64,000 nucleotides of DNA from Cellvibrio sp. KY-GH-1 (GTDB lineage Bacteria; Pseudomonadota; Gammaproteobacteria; Pseudomonadales; Cellvibrionaceae). The stretch's first letter is position 1. Every line of letters begins with the position of its first letter. The stretch lies in NCBI RefSeq assembly GCF_008806975.1, contig NZ_CP031728.1:3617501-3681500 (forward strand), given 5' to 3'. The translations under genes were made by a program, and so were the position numbers. The notes beneath the pieces are model-generated. The model ran no database searches. It saw nothing but the letters and a program-made list of their open reading frames with translations, and was not told the origin of the DNA. Shown here piece by piece: positions 54,719 through 64,000 of this stretch.

Positions 54719-57340
54719 TTACTTGCGCTTTTGAGCTTCCTTTACGTGATCAAGAATTTCTTTATTGTCGGGTGCCGCATTGGCGGCCCGCTGCAGATAT
54801 TCCAGACCCTCGGCAACATTTCCTTTCTCAACCAAAATCCAGCCATAGGTATCCAGGATTGCGGGATTGTTTGGTGCAAGTTCATAGGCGCGCTTCGCCA
54901 TCTCCTCGGCACGCGGGTCTTTTTTCTCGTGATACATCCACGCAAGATTGTTTAATGCCGCAGGCATTTTTGGAGCTAATTCAATGGTCTTTTCATACCA
55001 TGTCAGCGCTTCACTTTGGTTATTGGCTTGCTGGGCATTGATCGCATTGATTAAAGCTGCGCGATAACTGCCGGGAATTTTTTCTGCCCACTCTTTGCCA
55101 AAAGAAGCCATCAAATCCGCTTTTTGTTGCATCTGATAGATGCCATAGATAGCTTCCGCAACTGGCTCTAAAGGTTTCAATCCCCAAGCGGTTCTGTACA
55201 AGGTTAAGCCTTCGTCCACCTTCTTCTCAGCCATACGAATGCTCGCCTGCAAATAAAGACGTTCGGCCTCGTTTTCGTCGGTTTTTACAAACTGATCCAA
55301 TAATTTTTGCGCCTCCGCAAAATTATTATCTGCAAGCTCAACCTCGATGAGATTATTCAGGAAACTCGCATTTTCCGGGAACAGTTTTACGGCGCGGAGA
55401 AAGGCTGCACGCGCATCTGCTAATTTTTTATCCTTGCGCAACAGGACACCTTGAGCCTGGTAGAGGCGTGCCGCGATCTGCTTTACATTGGTTGCCTCAT
55501 TACTGCGGCTCAGTGCATGTTCTATGTACTCAATTGACTTATCAATTTTATTATTCTGCAACTCAAGTTGAGATAGCAAAACGGATGGCTGCCAATTGGT
55601 ACTGCCACTTTCCAAAGTGCGCAAAAACTCCAAAGCCTCTTCCTGGCGATTCAGTTTTTGCATCAGAGCCAACCAACGACCATAAGCAGCTGTCATACTG
55701 TGATCAGCTTCTATCGCCATTTGCCAGCTGGCAACTGCTTTTTGCGGTTGATTTTGTAATTCATACACCTGCGCCAAGCCTGAATAAGCCAGTTGTCGCT
55801 CCGGGTTATTTTTAACCGCAGCGGCCAATTCAAATGATTGTTGCGCGGCTGTGTAATTTTTCTCTTCGACGTTATACCAACCTTCAATAAAATGGCCGCG
55901 AGCATTTTCGGGGAATTTTTGTTTGAATAATTCCACCTCTTCTTTTACTCGCTCAGCGGCACCGTTATCGAACAGTAATTTTAGATATGTCTGTTGGATA
56001 ATAAGGTCCAGTGGCTGTTCCTGATAGGCCTTCTGCAATTGCGCTATTGCCTGTTCATTTTGCTTTAAGGCCATGTATCTTTTCGCGAGCGCAATGCGGA
56101 TACGCTGCTGCTTTGGATCCAGTGCAAGGCTTTTCTCAAGCGCCTTGGCCCCATCCGCACTCTTCTCATCCTGGTCCAGCAGTGCCAGACCATAGGTAGC
56201 AAGAATAGCGGCGTTATTAGGTTGGTTATCCGTTGCTGCTTTGAGCAACTTAATTGCATCATCCATTTGATTGTTGCGATATTTTACTAGCGCAGCAGCT
56301 TGAATAATGGTGGGGGTCGCCGTTTCGGGATCGATAAACTCATCAAACAATGATGAAGCTTTGTCATCTGCCCCTTTACGAAACTCTACGAGTCCAAGCA
56401 AGGTCGCCGTGTTTTTATCATTGGGAAATTGTTCGCGTAATTCGCGCAAAATATTTTCCGCTTCATCGAGCTTGCCTTGCTGGAAAAGCTCCATAGCTTC
56501 ATTAAAGCGCTGTTGCGCAGCATTGCTATCTGGATTTGCCTCAGCGATTACCTTCTGATAGGTGTAAGCTTCACTGGTACGACCCAATTGAATCAGGGTT
56601 TCGGTCAGTAACGTGAGTACGCTTAGGCGTTGATTTGTCTGTATATCTGTTTTAGGCAATAGGCCCAGTGCCTTGGTAAGGTGAGTCTCGGCAACGTCCA
56701 ATTTTCTATTGAATAAATTGACACTGCCCAGCATTTGCAAGATTTCTACATTTTCCGGTGCAGTTTGTAAGGCAGCATTTAATAATTCCAACGCTGTTTC
56801 GGCTTTGCCTTGCGCCAAGGCCGCCGTCGCGTTAACCAATGCTACGTCCTCTGCAGGGGCGTTTAGTTGCTTTAATGTTCCCAGGTATTGTTCGCTCGCA
56901 TCATTTTCACCCAGATAAATACTGGACAAACTGGCAATTTTCGCTTGGCGCAACTGCCCTTCCTTATCACTCGCAGGATGCTCCGCAATCACATTTAAAG
57001 CTGACCGATATTTTTTCCCGTTCAAATAAGCTTGCGCAAGCTCCGTTGCAACAGCAGGAATTTTTTCGACTTTTGGCTCAAGCAATTTATAAACAACCGA
57101 GCTTGCGCCCAAGTCATTATAAATATCAGCCAGTAATATATATCCCGCGGAATCTTCCGGTTGAAGCTGGATAATATTACGCGCTTCAAGCATTGCCGCT
57201 TTTAACTGACCCTGTTGTTTATAAGTTTTTGCTGATGTGGTGTGACGAGCCACCTCATTTGCAACCTCGGCTTTTTTGTCACTGCACCCGACTGTTAGCA
57301 TTGCTGCTAATAACAACGGCATCATCAAAAACTTTTTCAT
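54719..57340 (-). CDS. prsT: PrsT, TPR-repeat lipoprotein of the XrtA/PEP-CTERM system
   Basis: 873 aa from the ATG at 57340. A lipobox LTVGC (Cys near residue 19) marks a lipoprotein. The rest is about 20 tetratricopeptide repeats, for example GYILLADIYNDLGASSVVYKLLE and AALNNLAWMYHEKKDPRAEEMAKRAYELAPNNPAILDTYGW. This length and the position next to OMP, kinase and chain-length genes match PrsT of exosortase loci. It probably links the inner-membrane polymerase to the outer-membrane pore. It begins about 97 bases after the beta-barrel gene stop. Confidence 0.88.
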   Translation of the reverse strand: MKKFLMMPLLLAAMLTVGCSDKKAEVANEVARHTTSAKTYKQQGQLKAAMLEARNIIQLQPEDSAGYILLADIYNDLGASSVVYKLLEPKVEKIPAVATELAQAYLNGKKYRSALNVIAEHPASDKEGQLRQAKIASLSSIYLGENDASEQYLGTLKQLNAPAEDVALVNATAALAQGKAETALELLNAALQTAPENVEILQMLGSVNLFNRKLDVAETHLTKALGLLPKTDIQTNQRLSVLTLLTETLIQLGRTSEAYTYQKVIAEANPDSNAAQQRFNEAMELFQQGKLDEAENILRELREQFPNDKNTATLLGLVEFRKGADDKASSLFDEFIDPETATPTIIQAAALVKYRNNQMDDAIKLLKAATDNQPNNAAILATYGLALLDQDEKSADGAKALEKSLALDPKQQRIRIALAKRYMALKQNEQAIAQLQKAYQEQPLDLIIQQTYLKLLFDNGAAERVKEEVELFKQKFPENARGHFIEGWYNVEEKNYTAAQQSFELAAAVKNNPERQLAYSGLAQVYELQNQPQKAVASWQMAIEADHSMTAAYGRWLALMQKLNRQEEALEFLRTLESGSTNWQPSVLLSQLELQNNKIDKSIEYIEHALSRSNEATNVKQIAARLYQAQGVLLRKDKKLADARAAFLRAVKLFPENASFLNNLIEVELADNNFAEAQKLLDQFVKTDENEAERLYLQASIRMAEKKVDEGLTLYRTAWGLKPLEPVAEAIYGIYQMQQKADLMASFGKEWAEKIPGSYRAALINAINAQQANNQSEALTWYEKTIELAPKMPAALNNLAWMYHEKKDPRAEEMAKRAYELAPNNPAILDTYGWILVEKGNVAEGLEYLQRAANAAPDNKEILDHVKEAQKRK

Positions 57341-57437
57341 GGGCGCCCCCAAATCCTCAATAGACATTAATTTTTAATTGTCGCGACATCGCAAATCGCA
57401 ATTTATTATTCTGGCTAACAGCTCCAGCTTACCCGCA

Positions 57438-58718
57438 TTAAAACGCGTATGATAAAGCAGCTCCTACAAACTCTTCATTGTAGGTTCTGTCGTTATCATC
57501 TGAATCCCGGTCTTCAAGTTCCATAAAAACGCGAAAACTAAAACTTTCAACAATACCAATGGCTAACTCAAGGCGCTGGGTTTTGTAGTCATAATCCCTG
57601 CCGATCAAGGATCCAACGAAGCGTTGCCTCAAATCACTGGCCTTATAGGAAGCCTTAATATCTTCAGTAAATGAATAAGTAAACGAAGCTGAACCACCTT
57701 CCTGCCGCCCTTCATCCGGTAACAACAAGTAATCATCTTTATTCTGATGAAGCGACAAACTCAGCGTACATTTAATGCAGAGAGCTTGCGTTCCCCAGGA
57801 AACCTCTGTGTTCACTCGCTCAATTTGATCAACTTTAAATGCACCGTCGTTGTCAGGGTTTTGGTTAACACCTCGAACATTTCCATTTCCCATCGATGAA
57901 TCAGTGATTGCCTTGCTGGACATCAACTTAAATGAATGGAGCGGTGTTTTATAGCTCGTGCTAAATGCATAGGTTGGACTACCGTAATTATCGCCCGAAT
58001 CTCGTTCACTACGGTTGTAACCGACCGCTAACGAATACGATAAATTGCGCAGTTGCGTTGAATAAACGACTACGGCATTGGTATAGCGATAATCCGCTGA
58101 ATCGAAGTTATCAAATTTAATATCTGACTGTTGTGCCTGTAAGTTGATATTACTTACTTTTGATGCCCGCCTAATCCACGATAAGGCCGCTGTTGTTCGC
58201 TTGGAGTTATTCAATTCATTTTTAGTGAAATCGATCTGTGTAAAATCTGCGGAGGCTAACACCATGTCTGCAGCGGAGATGCGTTTTTTAACTCTTGGAA
58301 TTACGCTGACTATCTCGCGCTCGTCTTGATTGGTTGTAACATTTATCTCGTCCGGGGCCGATAATAAGGTATGGCGCGAATGCTTTAATTGAAGATCAAC
58401 AGGGTCAGTGGGAGCCCCTAGCATTAACGACGCAGCACCATCAAGGGTACGCACATCTTCCTGAGAATGCTCGGCAAATCGCCGATCCAACCCGGTATAT
58501 TCTGCAGTACCGCTTAAAAATTGGTTGGTATAATCACCTGCAAGAGCAACTTCATAGGTATCTTGTCGCTCAGTTAGCAACCTGGTTTCTGATTTATAGG
58601 CGTTATCGGATTCACCGGAGGATGCAGAAATATGACCGCCAAACTGCTGGGCACTGGCCATACCTGACATCACGGAGAGCAGTAACGCACCAGGCTTAAC
58701 TCGCAGAAATTGTTTCAT
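57438..58718 (-). CDS. Outer-membrane beta-barrel protein of the PEP-CTERM/EPS system
   Basis: 426 aa. A signal peptide (about 1-23, SVMSGMASAQ) is followed by a sequence of alternating hydrophobic/polar beta-strands through to the end, which closes with the aromatic-terminated strand FVGAALSYAF. This resembles the TIGR03016-type barrel of exosortase loci. It should provide the outer-membrane passage for the polymer or for PEP-CTERM proteins. It lies 18 bases after the kinase-like gene. The ribosome-binding site is weak. Confidence 0.82.
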   Translation of the reverse strand: MKQFLRVKPGALLLSVMSGMASAQQFGGHISASSGESDNAYKSETRLLTERQDTYEVALAGDYTNQFLSGTAEYTGLDRRFAEHSQEDVRTLDGAASLMLGAPTDPVDLQLKHSRHTLLSAPDEINVTTNQDEREIVSVIPRVKKRISAADMVLASADFTQIDFTKNELNNSKRTTAALSWIRRASKVSNINLQAQQSDIKFDNFDSADYRYTNAVVVYSTQLRNLSYSLAVGYNRSERDSGDNYGSPTYAFSTSYKTPLHSFKLMSSKAITDSSMGNGNVRGVNQNPDNDGAFKVDQIERVNTEVSWGTQALCIKCTLSLSLHQNKDDYLLLPDEGRQEGGSASFTYSFTEDIKASYKASDLRQRFVGSLIGRDYDYKTQRLELAIGIVESFSFRVFMELEDRDSDDNDRTYNEEFVGAALSYAF

Positions 58719-58736
58719 ATAACATGGTGATCCTTA

Positions 58737-59522
58737 TCAATTATTGAAAACCAAACCTGCAAATTTCTCTTTTCCTACCGCGTCAACCGCCGCTAACACT
58801 TCATCGGTAACCGCCTTGCCAAAAGGAACAACCAACAGCGCATGATCGCAATAACGAGCCAGGATCCGCGCTTCCGTTGAATACTGTACCGAAGGAGCAT
58901 CAAGTACGATAAAACGGTCGGGGTAGCGGGATTTAATTTCCGCAACAAATACTTCCATGCGTTTTGAATTGAAAAACTCTGCTGCTGACTCACTTGAGCC
59001 ACCCGATGGAATTACGCGCAAACGTTCAATACCACTGGGATAAATAATTTTCTTCAGGGGGACAGTGTAATCATTTAGATACTGCGTCAATCCATCATCT
59101 ACATCCATTACTACATATTTCTCTGCAGCTTTACTGTAGGGATTGCAATCAACAAACAAGGCGGTTTTATGTTGATCCAACGCAAATGTAGCGGCCAGAT
59201 TGAAACTAAAATCCGTGGACTCCGCCAAGCCGGCAACAGATGATACCAACACAACGATATTGTCCGATTTACTTCTTTTTAATAAACGTATTCTTACTTC
59301 ACGATAAGCGTTGAGCACATCCCGCTGACGCATACCCGTGAATACAATTTTCTTTTCGTAAAGCTCGTCTTGGGACCACAGCATGGGCAGCGCCATGTTT
59401 TTAATCTGCTCACGCTTGCGATGCTCCATCACGGCGGTTTTAACCAATTGCCCACTGGTTTCCACCAATTCATCGACATCGGCAATCAAGTCATTCAATT
59501 TCGTTTGCTTCGCATTATCCAT
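58737..59522 (-). CDS. BY-kinase-type ATPase homologue with degenerate P-loop
   Basis: 261 aa from the ATG at 59522 (an upstream TTG is less likely). The protein has the CpsD/Wzc ATPase layout: an N-terminal helix with EHRKREQIKNM, the pre-P-loop segment NAYREVRIRLL and the Walker B-like region RFIVLDAPS. However, where the P-loop should be, residues about 93-106 read SSVAGLAESTDFSF: no GK[ST] and no other Lys is placed to hold ATP. The C-terminal Tyr cluster is also absent, the protein ending GLVFNN. It is probably a non-catalytic partner of the Wzz-like protein encoded next, not an active autokinase. Confidence 0.78.
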   Translation of the reverse strand: MDNAKQTKLNDLIADVDELVETSGQLVKTAVMEHRKREQIKNMALPMLWSQDELYEKKIVFTGMRQRDVLNAYREVRIRLLKRSKSDNIVVLVSSVAGLAESTDFSFNLAATFALDQHKTALFVDCNPYSKAAEKYVVMDVDDGLTQYLNDYTVPLKKIIYPSGIERLRVIPSGGSSESAAEFFNSKRMEVFVAEIKSRYPDRFIVLDAPSVQYSTEARILARYCDHALLVVPFGKAVTDEVLAAVDAVGKEKFAGLVFNN

Positions 59523-59550
59523 GTTAATTACCCGCTGGCCTCGCAATGAA

Positions 59551-61068
59551 TTAGCTTTTTACAATCTGCCAAAACACCGCGATACCAATGTATGCGGCCA
59601 TAGATGCAGTGAGAATGATAAGAATCAACAACATGTCTTTTTTAAACAGGCGCTCACCCAATGGCGATTTGTAGTGAGGTATTACGCTGATAAGCTCGAT
59701 ATCTGGAGGTAGCTGACGCTGCAAAGTGCGTGCAGAACGGAAATGTGGATCAAACAATACATAGACGACCAATAATCCCAGAGAAATAATTAAACCGACG
59801 ACTGGCCCCAAAATAGCAAAATGAATAAAAGTGATCCCTGACGGTTTCAGCGGGAACGATGCTGGCTCCTGGATACGATAGCTAACACCCTGCCCCTCGA
59901 TATCAAGCGTCATCGACAGCCTTGCTGCCTCTTTTCGCTGCAACATTTCTTCGTACACTTTTTTAGTGACGTTGTAATCGCGCGTCAACTCCGACAACTG
60001 CGCCTGATTGGAGGCAATTCGCTGTTGGCGAGCAAATTCCTGCTCTTGCAGACTAATCAGCGACTGCATTCTGCGCTTTTGAGTGCGCAAGTTAACATCG
60101 GAGTCTGCTAATTGCTTGCGCAATTCTTCATACAAAGGATTTTGTACCTTGTCAGAATTTCCGAACACTGCTCCCGAAGATTGCATTTTTTCTATCGACG
60201 TATCGAGATCAGCAATCTGCGCACGCAACGAAATAATATCCGGATAACTTTCCTGATAACTCAACAGCAATTGTTCCAGTTGAGCATTGAGGGTTGCACG
60301 ACGTTGGCGCAACTCATCCACTTGCCCCTTAGCTTGTAAATATTGACCTTCACTGCCCAATTGCTGCTGGATGGTATTCATCCGCGCTTGGGTTTCTTCG
60401 ATGGTAATTTTCAGCAGCTCTATTTCCTGACGTAAACTTGCAACGCGATTACTAACAGACTCTTCGCTGCCATCAGTATTTTGCGCATTAAAGTCTTTTA
60501 GCTTTTCTTCAGCCGACTCCAATTGCTTTTTATAAGTCTGCACCTGTGCATCAATAAAATTGTATGCGCCAACACTTTCCTCACGTTTTTTGCGTGCGGT
60601 ATCCTCAATAAAGACATTAACAATTGAATTCAATACTTCAAAAGAGCGGTCGGGATTATTGGCGCTATAGCTAACGGTGAAATGGTTGTTATTGCGTTCT
60701 TTGCGAATCGCGATAGCACCGCGCAACTGGCGAATAACTTTATCCTGTTGCGCTTCATCAGACTGTTTGGACACTAACCCGGCCGCAGTGGCAGCAGCTA
60801 ACATATTATTGCGGGTATAGATCACCTCCCCTGCCTGTTCGCTGCGATCTATTTTGGTAACCTCTGCACGTCCTTTCAGCAGAGGTTCGATAATATTGGT
60901 AACGTCAGCAAATAATACGGCACTGGTGGTATATGTTTTTGGCCAGAGCAAACCAACGCCAAGAAACGCAAACGCCACCCCAATAAACAGCACAACGCAC
61001 CAATAGCGAAAACGGATTAACTCCGCCCTCAGCGCCACCAACATATCTTTTAGATAAGCTTTATCCAT
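59551..61068 (-). CDS. XrtA-system chain-length determinant (Wzz-like)
   Basis: 505 aa. An N-terminal cytoplasmic segment and TM helix (about 22-42) lead to a long periplasmic coiled-coil domain (about 150-400, YKKQLESAEEKLKDFNAQNTD and LRQRRATLNAQLEQLLLSYQ). A Pro-rich segment (EPASFPLKPSGITFIHFAILG) precedes the second TM helix; a third hydrophobic helix ends the protein. This is the PCP family that sets polymer length and couples the kinase to Wza. It lies four bases from the kinase-like gene start region and 40 bases after the wza-like gene. Confidence 0.88.
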   Translation of the reverse strand: MDKAYLKDMLVALRAELIRFRYWCVVLFIGVAFAFLGVGLLWPKTYTTSAVLFADVTNIIEPLLKGRAEVTKIDRSEQAGEVIYTRNNMLAAATAAGLVSKQSDEAQQDKVIRQLRGAIAIRKERNNNHFTVSYSANNPDRSFEVLNSIVNVFIEDTARKKREESVGAYNFIDAQVQTYKKQLESAEEKLKDFNAQNTDGSEESVSNRVASLRQEIELLKITIEETQARMNTIQQQLGSEGQYLQAKGQVDELRQRRATLNAQLEQLLLSYQESYPDIISLRAQIADLDTSIEKMQSSGAVFGNSDKVQNPLYEELRKQLADSDVNLRTQKRRMQSLISLQEQEFARQQRIASNQAQLSELTRDYNVTKKVYEEMLQRKEAARLSMTLDIEGQGVSYRIQEPASFPLKPSGITFIHFAILGPVVGLIISLGLLVVYVLFDPHFRSARTLQRQLPPDIELISVIPHYKSPLGERLFKKDMLLILIILTASMAAYIGIAVFWQIVKS

Positions 61069-61108
61069 GAAATCTCTCTGACATTATGTCGATTGTTTGC
61101 AAAATCTA

Positions 61109-61732
61109 TCAGAAGGCGCGCTCAGGGACACTGACGATATCTGAAGGCTGCAGGGTGTAATTCGTTTCCAGGTCGCCGTCGTTAATAAGATCATCCAACT
61201 TGATTTTATATACCTGAACCTGGCCGTTTACATTGCGATACAATTTGGCTTTGTTCGCTGACGCAAAATCGTTGGGGCCACCTGCGATTAACACCAGGTC
61301 CAGCACCGTCATACCTTCACGAAATGGAATTGATTGCGGTGATTGGACAGCACCGGTAATACGCACTCTGCGCTGGAAATCAGAGCTGCTGGGATTGGTA
61401 ACAATTACGGTGACTTGCGGGTTTCTAACATAACTGGAAAGGCTTTTTACAATCACTGCTGACAACTCGGTAGCGGTTGCATCTGCAGCCATAATATCGC
61501 CAATCAATGGCATGGAAATTTTTCCATCGGGCCGGACAGGAACGCCAATAGACAATTCAGGATTCCGCCAAACACTAATTTGTAATGAGTCACCCACACC
61601 TATCCGATATTCAGGTAAGGTCCCTGCGCCGGTAGTTGCCTCGGGTGCACCAACAGGTTTTGTACTGCTACAAGCAACCAATAAAAAAGCAGCAGCCAGA
61701 ATAACGAAAACACTACTAATAACTTTTTTCAC
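61109..61732 (-). CDS. XrtA-system polysaccharide export lipoprotein (Wza-like)
   Basis: 207 aa from the GTG at 61732 behind AAGGAGTAG. Lipobox LLVACSS at about 17-23. The Poly_export domain has YRIGVGDSLQISVWRNPELS and SYVRNPQVTVIVTNPSSSDFQ; a SLBB-like repeat follows with GAVQSPQSIPFREGMTVLDLVL. It forms the outer-membrane export ring. It is the second gene of the minus arm after the priming transferase. Confidence 0.9.
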   Translation of the reverse strand: MKKVISSVFVILAAAFLLVACSSTKPVGAPEATTGAGTLPEYRIGVGDSLQISVWRNPELSIGVPVRPDGKISMPLIGDIMAADATATELSAVIVKSLSSYVRNPQVTVIVTNPSSSDFQRRVRITGAVQSPQSIPFREGMTVLDLVLIAGGPNDFASANKAKLYRNVNGQVQVYKIKLDDLINDGDLETNYTLQPSDIVSVPERAF

Positions 61733-61782
61733 TCGCTACTCCTTGATATATGTAAGGGACTGAATTACCGAGACTACGAAGA

Positions 61783-63177
61783 TCAGTGAACGCCTTTGCC
61801 CAGCAGGATAATTTCGACCGTTTGAATCATGATGAGCATATCCATCAGAAAACTATGGTTCTTGGTGTAATAAAGATCGTATTGGAGCTTGTTCCGGGCA
61901 TCATCCACTGAAGCACCGTAGGGGTACTTTAATTGTGCCCACCCCATAAGACCCGGCTTCACTTTGTGACGAGTTTCATAGAATGGAATCTGGTTTGCAA
62001 GCTCTGTAACAAATTCAGGGCGCTCAGGACGAGGCCCCACAAAACTCATATGGCCGGCCAGTACGTTATATAACTGGGGCAATTCATCCAGGCGAGTATT
62101 GCGAATAAAAGAACCGACACGAGTCACTCGTGAATCATTCTTTTTGGCCCAAACAGCACCGTTCTTTTCTGCATCCTGACGCATACTGCGGAATTTATAG
62201 ATGCGGAAAGACTTACCGTTTAAACCGACCCGAACCTGGTGATACAACACCGGACCCGGGCTATCAAGCCGGACAGCAATGGCCGTTAACAACATAAACG
62301 GCCAGAGCACAAGGAAGAATAAAGAAGCCAACACCAAATCAAACAATCGCTTGGCAATTAATCGGCGCTTGGAATACTTGAACCCATCAGAGAATAACAT
62401 CCAGCTCGGCTGCAGCAGGCTGATGTCTATCTTGCCCAGCTCCCGCTCGCAAAAACTAAGCGAATCACTGGAGACAATGCCCGCTAATTTACAATCCAGA
62501 AACTGCCCCAATGGAAATGCATTGCCTGAGCTGCGACGACGCTCGTCCGGTGAAATTACAATTTCCGAAATTTGAGCTTGGCGGGCATAGGCCAGCCAAT
62601 CGCGTGGCTCTGCAATTACCAGCTTGGGATCAACTTCGATAGATTCATTCTCACTGGGTATGCAACCGACAACGGTAACGCCCAGCACGGACATTTCAGG
62701 CGCAAGATCTTCCAGCAATTTTTTGGCTCTGACACCAGCCCCATAAATGACTACACGTCGCTTCAGTTGATCGGTGTCCACCACCTTGAGAAAGATAAAG
62801 CGCGTTATAACAACCAAGCCAGTAGCGATTAACACGCCCCAAAATATCAGGGATTGGGGAATCAGTTCTTCACCGAAGATCACCCCTATAATGAATAGAC
62901 TCAAACTGCCCAGCAGAAAAAAACTGACCAGGGTACGTAACACCATACTGCTAAAGCCCTCGCGTACCAATGCAAGGTAGACGCCCATTGACAGGGTGCA
63001 GCAGGACAGCAACACAGAAAAAATGATAATTTGCGGCCAATTGGAAGTAACAACAGGTTGCTCGGCAATAAAAAACTGCGACATCCAGGCTGCAACACCT
63101 AGCAAACAGGCCTCAGCCATCCCAAGGAACAAGTAGGGCAAGTGGATATAGTGCTTATTGAGTCGAATGTAAGACAA
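61783..63177 (-). CDS. XrtA-system priming sugar transferase
   Basis: 464 aa from a TTG at 63177, preferred because AAGGAA lies six bases upstream; an open frame reaches a GTG at 63249 that has no such site. Four N-terminal TM helices and a CoA-binding-like middle domain ([20 protein letters not shown]) precede the C-terminal bacterial sugar transferase: [39 protein letters not shown] and [23 protein letters not shown]. It attaches the first sugar-phosphate to undecaprenyl phosphate. It is the first gene of the minus arm. Confidence 0.87.
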   Translation of the reverse strand: MSYIRLNKHYIHLPYLFLGMAEACLLGVAAWMSQFFIAEQPVVTSNWPQIIIFSVLLSCCTLSMGVYLALVREGFSSMVLRTLVSFFLLGSLSLFIIGVIFGEELIPQSLIFWGVLIATGLVVITRFIFLKVVDTDQLKRRVVIYGAGVRAKKLLEDLAPEMSVLGVTVVGCIPSENESIEVDPKLVIAEPRDWLAYARQAQISEIVISPDERRRSSGNAFPLGQFLDCKLAGIVSSDSLSFCERELGKIDISLLQPSWMLFSDGFKYSKRRLIAKRLFDLVLASLFFLVLWPFMLLTAIAVRLDSPGPVLYHQVRVGLNGKSFRIYKFRSMRQDAEKNGAVWAKKNDSRVTRVGSFIRNTRLDELPQLYNVLAGHMSFVGPRPERPEFVTELANQIPFYETRHKVKPGLMGWAQLKYPYGASVDDARNKLQYDLYYTKNHSFLMDMLIMIQTVEIILLGKGVH

Positions 63178-63395
63178 ACCCGATTCCTTCAAGTGAGCAA
63201 TAATGACGGCCGCATAGTATAGCGACTTTTGTGACAAAAGCTCGACCACTCATGACGTAATTCTGTCAGCTTAACGACAATTCCCGGCATTTCCGAAGAA
63301 AATGTCGAGGCTTTGATTCCGACAATCGCAAAATGACACAAAAAATATGGTAATTTAGCGCACCTTTGGATCCCGTTTCGCTAAGGAAACCCCTC
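63178..63395. promoter_or_regulatory. Divergent control region of the minus EPS arm and the dehydrogenase gene
   Basis: About 218 bases between the priming transferase and the dehydrogenase. TATACT on the minus strand near 63214 could be a -10 box for the transferase. No sigma-54 pattern was found. AAGGAA before 63396 is the dehydrogenase ribosome-binding site. Confidence 0.4.
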
Positions 63396-64000
63396 ATGTT
63401 TGCAAGCAATCCCAAACTTTGTGTTATTGGTTTAGGTTACGTCGGCCTGCCGCTCGCTGTGGAGTTCGGAAAAAAAATCGCAACCCTCGGGTTTGATATC
63501 AATCAGGCTCGCGTTGATGCATTGCATCAGGGTATCGATAGCACCCTGGAGCTCAATGCCGACGAGCTGCGCCAAGCCAATCATCTCAACTACACTACTG
63601 ACGAAACGGCAATCAAAGGTTGCGATGTTTATATCGTTACGGTTCCAACCCCCATTAACGACAGCAAACAACCGGATCTAACCCCGCTGGAAAAAGCCTC
63701 GGCATTGCTTGGGCGTGTTATCGGCAAAAATGCGATTGTCGTGTTTGAGTCCACCGTATACCCGGGCTGTACCGAAGAAATTTGTGTTCCTATCATCGAA
63801 AAAATTTCCGGCTTGAAATTTAATGTCGACTTTTTTGCCGGTTATAGTCCTGAGCGCATTAACCCGGGCGATAAGCACCATCGCGTGCACAACATCACCA
63901 AAATTACCTCCGGCTCAACCCCGGACGTTGCTGAATACGTCGATCAACTTTATCGCCGCATCGTTGTCGTTGGCACCCACAAAGCCAGCAGCATTAAAGT
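63396..64000 (+). CDS. tviB: UDP-sugar (GlcNAc/GalNAc-type) dehydrogenase, 3' end outside the window
   Basis: 201 complete codons are present; the gene runs off the right edge with no stop. The NAD-binding motif VIGLGYVGLPLAVEFGKK opens the sequence, and VTVPTPINDSKQPDL, ESTVYPGCTEE and YSPERINPGD match the UDP-glucose/GDP-mannose dehydrogenase superfamily. The NPGDKHHRVHNITKITSGS-type region is typical of TviB/WbpO/WbpA enzymes, which oxidise UDP-GlcNAc or UDP-GalNAc to the uronic acid. It starts behind AAGGAA. It probably supplies a uronic-acid precursor for the adjacent EPS. Active-site Cys lies beyond the edge. Confidence 0.87.
   Translation, partial: MFASNPKLCVIGLGYVGLPLAVEFGKKIATLGFDINQARVDALHQGIDSTLELNADELRQANHLNYTTDETAIKGCDVYIVTVPTPINDSKQPDLTPLEKASALLGRVIGKNAIVVFESTVYPGCTEEICVPIIEKISGLKFNVDFFAGYSPERINPGDKHHRVHNITKITSGSTPDVAEYVDQLYRRIVVVGTHKASSIK

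Overview
The window is typical gammaproteobacterial chromosome and looks most like Cellvibrio or a close relative. That assignment rests on a secreted CE1-type esterase joined by a Ser/Pro/Ala linker to a CBM10 module, on other poly-Ser linkers, and on a housekeeping gene order (hemCDXY; sutA-like, ubiK, glnK/amtB, comM, a GGDEF/EAL protein, rep, cytochrome c5) that resembles Pseudomonas and relatives. No rRNA, tRNA, CRISPR array, insertion sequence or phage gene was seen.

Layout. 1-4.2 kb: secreted esterase, a GNAT acetyltransferase and three small poorly known genes (a two-TM SLATT-like protein, a zinc-ribbon membrane protein, an orphan). 4.2-7.8 kb: MATE exporter, DUF418 membrane protein, atypical SDR. 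7.9-16.3 kb (minus): a continuous run hemC-hemD-hemX-hemY-pbpC-NHL-type membrane protein, joining tetrapyrrole synthesis to a peptidoglycan synthase. 16.4-19.1 kb: sodium/solute symporter, SutA-like RNA polymerase-binding protein, small membrane protein. 19.2-23.3 kb (minus): nitrogen module in the order glnK-amtB-amtB-glnK, apparently driven by a sigma-54/NtrC-type promoter, with an intrinsic-terminator hairpin in the leader just before the first glnK. 23.4-29.7 kb: ubiK, comM, REC-GGDEF-EAL protein with an altered EAL site, rep, cytochrome c5.

29.9-64 kb is one large exosortase (XrtA)/PEP-CTERM exopolysaccharide locus in two converging arms that meet at a bidirectional terminator near 49.09 kb. 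The plus arm holds the two-component pair PrsK/PrsR, a Ser-rich FN3 lipoprotein, one PEP-CTERM protein with its own sigma-54 promoter, an exosortase-EpsI fusion, glycosyltransferases, a PaaK/CapK-like adenylating enzyme, a polysaccharide deacetylase, a GT-C-type membrane protein, an O-antigen-ligase-type polymerase and a secreted putative jelly-roll protein. The minus arm holds the priming sugar transferase, Wza-like export protein, Wzz-like chain-length protein, a BY-kinase homologue without a usable P-loop, an outer-membrane beta-barrel, the TPR lipoprotein PrsT, a CelD-like GNAT protein, a Wzx flippase, two paralogous GT2 enzymes and an acyltransferase. A nucleotide-sugar dehydrogenase (TviB/WbpO type) runs off the right edge.

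Inferred working model: sugar nucleotides are made (dehydrogenase), loaded on undecaprenyl phosphate (priming transferase), extended by the GTs, flipped (Wzx), polymerised (ligase-type protein) and exported (Wzz/Wza/beta-barrel/PrsT). PrsK/PrsR and sigma-54 would switch on the sorted PEP-CTERM protein, which the exosortase processes at the inner membrane. All functions are read from sequence motifs and family knowledge. No search was run.
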